Source of the DNA: Callipepla californica brunnescens
Lineage: Eukaryota; Chordata; Aves; Galliformes; Odontophoridae
Direction of reading: 5' to 3'
NCBI GenBank assembly: GCA_023055505.1
Contig: JALIRH010000112.1
Span: forward strand, 62,001 to 126,000
DNA length: 64,000 bases
The stretch's first letter is position 1, and every line of letters starts with the position of its first letter. Shown here piece by piece: positions 60,088 to 64,000 of the stretch. Under the pieces are notes generated by a model. The model had not been told where the DNA came from. It saw nothing but the letters and a program-made list of their open reading frames with translations, and ran no database searches. The position numbers and the translations under genes were made by a program.

Positions 60088-63000
60088 CAAACCCAATCCA
60101 AACCCCAAACCTACTCCTATTCCTAAACCTTATCTTAACCCTAAACCAAACCCAAACCCAAGGCCCTCCCCTTCTCTCAGCCTAACACTCAAACTAACCT
60201 AAACCCGAAACTAACCCTACATTTATCCTAATCTTATCCATATTCTAAGGCCTAACCCTACTCTGACCAGAAAGCTCATGTTGTCTAAAATCTACCCCTT
60301 ACCTAAAACCTAAATCGACAAAAAAACCTAACCCGAAACCTCAACCTAACTCTTCTCCTAACTAGAACACCAGCACTTCACCTTACCCTAACTGGAAACC
60401 TAGGACTAAATCCTTACCTTGTCCAGAACCCTATTCCTAACCCAAACCAGAATTCTAACCTCTACCCTAACCAAAACCCTTCCCCTAAACCTAAACCTAA
60501 TGCTACCCTCAACCAAACCCTAGCCCTAAATCCTACCCTAAAACCAACACCACGTTTAAGCTCAAACCTCAAGCCTCAAAGAAAGCATCAGATTACCGCA
60601 GATCTCACCTAACACTAACCCCAATCCAATCCCTACTACTAACCCCAAACCCAATCCAAACACCAAAACTATTCCTATTCCTAAACCTAACACTAAGCCA
60701 GAACCAAACCCAAGGCCTACCCCTTCTCTCAGCCTGACACTCAAACTAACCTAGAGCTGAACGCAACGCTAAATCAAATACTAAAACTCACCCTTAGCCA
60801 AGGCCCTTTTAGGACCCTTCCCTGGTCCTAAAACTAAAGAGAACCCTTCATCTACATCCCTAACCCTTACCCTAAACCTAAATCTACACCAAAACCTAAC
60901 CCTAACCCTAACATGTCTTCTAACTGTAAAACTAACGCTTCACCTAACCCGAACTGAAACCCCAGGACTAAACCTTACCTAACACCTAGCTATATTCCTA
61001 ACCCTATCCTGAAACCTAACGTTAACCCTAACCCTAAAAACAACTTGGAACCAAACCCTAACCCTAACCTAACCCTTATCAGAACCCTAAATCTAATCCT
61101 AACCGTTACCTCAATTGAACTCCAATTCTTCCTGAAATCTAAATGGGACCTTAAAACCAACCCCAGATTGAAGCCCAACCCTAAACCTAACACAAAGCAT
61201 TAGATTACCACAGCCATCACCTAACTCTAACCCCAGCCTTAACGCTAATACTATCCCAAACACTATTCCAATTCCTAAACCCAACACAAACCCAAAAACA
61301 CAAAGCCTACAATTCTCACAGCCTAACACTGAAAGGAAACCTAAATCTTACCCTAACTCTAAAACTAATCCAAAGCATGACCACAATTTAAACTCTAAAT
61401 CTACCTTCAAACTAAAGCTGACCCTAACACCAACCTCAAGTAAAAGCCCAACCCTAAGCCTAACACAAAGCATTAGATTACCACAACGCTCACCTAACTT
61501 CTAACCCCCACCCTAACACTAATACTAAAGCAATCAGATTCCAAATACTAACCCAATTCCTATTCTGAAACCCAAAACTATTCCAAAAACAAACCCAAGG
61601 CCTAACCTTTCTCTCACCCTAACAATCAAAGAAAACCTATTCCTAAACCTAATCCTAAATCTAGTCCTAACCCTAACCCTCACCCTTAATCTAACCCCAA
61701 CCCCCACCCAGAAGCTAACACTTAGCATTGTACAATACCTAAACGTACCCCTAATCCTTATCACTAAACCTAAAAGGAACCTGAAACATAGTGCTAAATC
61801 CGAACCCTAACCCTGAAGACTAACGCTAACAATGAACCAATTCCTATACCTTTTCCTTCCTCCAAATTGATTCCTAGCACTAACCCTAACCCTACATTAA
61901 CCCTATCCTAACCCTAACCCTAACCCTAGCCCTAAACTATATTAACCCTAACCCTAACCCTAACCCTAAACCTAATGCTAACCCTTACCCTACCCTAACC
62001 CTAACCCTACCATACCCTAACCCTAACCTACCCTAACACTAACCCTAACCCTAACCCTAAACCTAAACCTAAACCTAACCCTAACCCTAACCCTAATTCC
62101 TAACCCTTACCTTAACTGTATCACAATCCCTATCCTAATTCTTACCCTAACCCTAACCCGTACCTAACCCTAACCCTACCCTAACCCTAACCCTAACCCT
62201 TACCCTACCCCTAACCCAACTTTACCCTAACCCTAATACTAACACTAACTCTAACTTTATTCCTTACCCTAACACTAATCTAATCCCGAACCCTAACCCT
62301 AATCCTAGCCCTAACTCTAACTTTATTCGTAACCCTACCCCTAATCCAAACAATAACCCTTACCCTAATCAAACCCTATCCCTATTCCTAACTCTTACCC
62401 TAACCGTATCACAATCCCTATCCTAACTCTTACCATAACCCAAACCCTAACCTAACCCTAACCCTAACCCTAACCCTAACCCTAACCCTTACCCTAACCC
62501 TAGCCTAACCCAAACCCTAACCCTAACCCTACCCTAACCCTAACCCTAACCCTAACCCTACCCCTAACCCTACTTTACCCTAACCCTAATCCTAACACTA
62601 ACTCTAACTTTATTCCTTACCCTAACACTAATCCAATCCCGAACCCTAACCCTAATCCTAGCCCTAACTCTAACTTTATTCGTAACCCTACCCCTAATCC
62701 AAACAATAACCCTTACCCTAATCAAACCCTATCCCTATTCCTAACCCTTACCCTAATCGTATCACAATCCCTATCCTAACTCTTACCATAACCCAAACCC
62801 TAACCTAACCCTAACCCTAACCCTAACCCTATCCCTAACCCTTACCCTAACCCTAACCCTACCCTAACCTTAACTCTACCCTAACCGTATCCCTACCCTA
62901 ACCCTAACCCTAATCCTAGCCCTTACTCTAACTTTATTCCTAACCCTACCCCTGATCCAAACACTAACCCTAACCTTAATGTAACCCTAACCCTATTCCT

Positions 63001-64000
63001 AACCCTTACCCTAACTGTATCCCATTCCCTATCCTAACTCTTACCATAACCCTAACCCTGATGCTAATGCTAACCCTAACCCTGAATCTTACCCTTACCC
63101 TAACCCTATCCCTTACCCAGAAGCTAACACTTAGCGTTGTACAATACCTAACCGTACCCTAACCCTATCCCTAAACCTAAAAGGAACCCAAACTCTAACC
63201 CTAAATCTGTCCCTGAGCCTAACCTTCAACCTTACCCTAACCTTAACCCTAACCCTGTTCCATTCTCTAAACATATCTGTAAGCATTACCTTCATCCTAA
63301 CTCGAACTCTACCCTAACCCTATCCCTTTGACCCCAACACAAAACCCAGATTGAGCCTGACCCTAACCTAGGTAGCATCAAGTGTATGTAGGGTGAATTT
63401 GAGTTTTAGGGTCAAAGTTAAATTGTTAGTTTTAGGGTTAGGGTGAAGGATTGCTTTAGTTCTAGTATTAGGGTGTTTGGGGTTAGGGTTAGGGTAAGGA
63501 TTTTGGAGTGGATTAGGTTTAGGGTCAGGTTTGGGGGAGTTTTGGGGTTAGGGTTAGATTTAGGATTAGGGTTAGCAAAAAAGTTCTTTTAGTTTTAGTT
63601 TAGGTTAGTGCTAGGATTAGGTTGAGTGTTCTTGTGAAGTTTAGGTTTAGGGTTAGGTTTAGGTTTAGATTGAGGTTTAGGGTAAGGAGTAGGGTTCATT
63701 TGACTTTTAGGGTCAGAGTAGAGTTAAGTCGTGTTAGGGTTAAGGTTAAGAACAGGATTCAGATTCCAATTAGGTTTTGGGTTCCTACTAGGGATAGGCC
63801 TCAAATTAGTGTTAAGGTTAGGGTTAGGGTTAGGTATAGGGAAAGGGTTAGTGTTAAGGCCAGGGCAAGTGTATGGTTTAGGGTAAAGATTGGATTTAGG
63901 GTTAGGTTTAGATGTAGGTTTGGTTTGATCGTTAGGGTGTGAGAAGGCACCGGCCTTGGATTTCATTTGGAGATTGGGTAAGGTTTAGGAATAGGAATAA
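60088..64000. repeat. Macro-tandem repeat, copy 3 (cut by window end)
   Basis: It repeats copy 2 at an offset of 4966 bp, including the polarity switch at about 63372. The window ends in the TTAGGG half before the expected spacer. Confidence 0.95.

Overview
The window looks like an avian (bird) subtelomeric or dot-chromosome segment dominated by tandem repeats. The evidence is a CR1 LINE fragment, an ERV-L-like and a class I endogenous retrovirus (ERV) with tRNA-Lys and tRNA-His primer binding sites, and spliced vertebrate exons of an XPO1/CRM1 relative. Vertebrate-type CCCTAA/TTAGGG-derived DNA makes up about a third of the window. A galliform is plausible, but the sequence alone does not prove it. 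No intact single-copy host gene can be demonstrated.

Layout, left to right. (1) 1-7715: degenerate CCCTAA array with long-range internal duplications; its strand polarity fits a left chromosome end. (2) 7716-13430: an octamer satellite (about GTCAGAAT/GTCACAAT) split by two solo-LTR-like insertions (8699-9615 and 10789-11121), each with a 5-bp target-site duplication. (3) 13440-23882: an 11-bp satellite (GGGGCAGCTAT) with regularly spaced G4 runs. Inside it lies a GC-rich island (17504-18345) that looks like a bidirectional promoter with a candidate first coding exon on the minus strand. (4) 23884-28306: minus-strand ERV-L-like provirus with 5' LTR, Lys PBS, a small membrane-protein ORF before gag, gag, and a broken pro-RT-RNase H region. 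The satellite cuts it off inside RNase H, and it sits in a CR1 fragment (28307-28870). (5) 29001-31714: four exons of an XPO1-like gene with introns, one carrying a stop codon. (6) 32461-33836 and 39515-40945: TTAGGG-polarity degenerate arrays flanking a plus-strand class I ERV (33849 to about 39320) with 5' LTR, His PBS and decayed gag and pol, but no env and no 3' LTR. (7) 40946-49258: a satellite of about 590 bp, 14 to 15 units, with higher-order structure. (8) 49259-64000: CCCTAA/TTAGGG-derived DNA organised as a macro-tandem repeat (copies of 5411 bp, 4966 bp and a third copy cut by the window end). Each complete copy switches telomeric polarity once internally and ends in the same 191-bp non-telomeric spacer.

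The features do not form a pathway. They record repeated insertion, truncation and tandem amplification at a chromosome end. The best leads are the GC island with divergent exon-like ORFs inside the G-quadruplex-prone satellite, the pre-gag membrane ORF, the XPO1-derived fragment, the conserved landmark blocks inside the apparently random degenerate telomeric DNA, and the polarity-switching macro-repeat.
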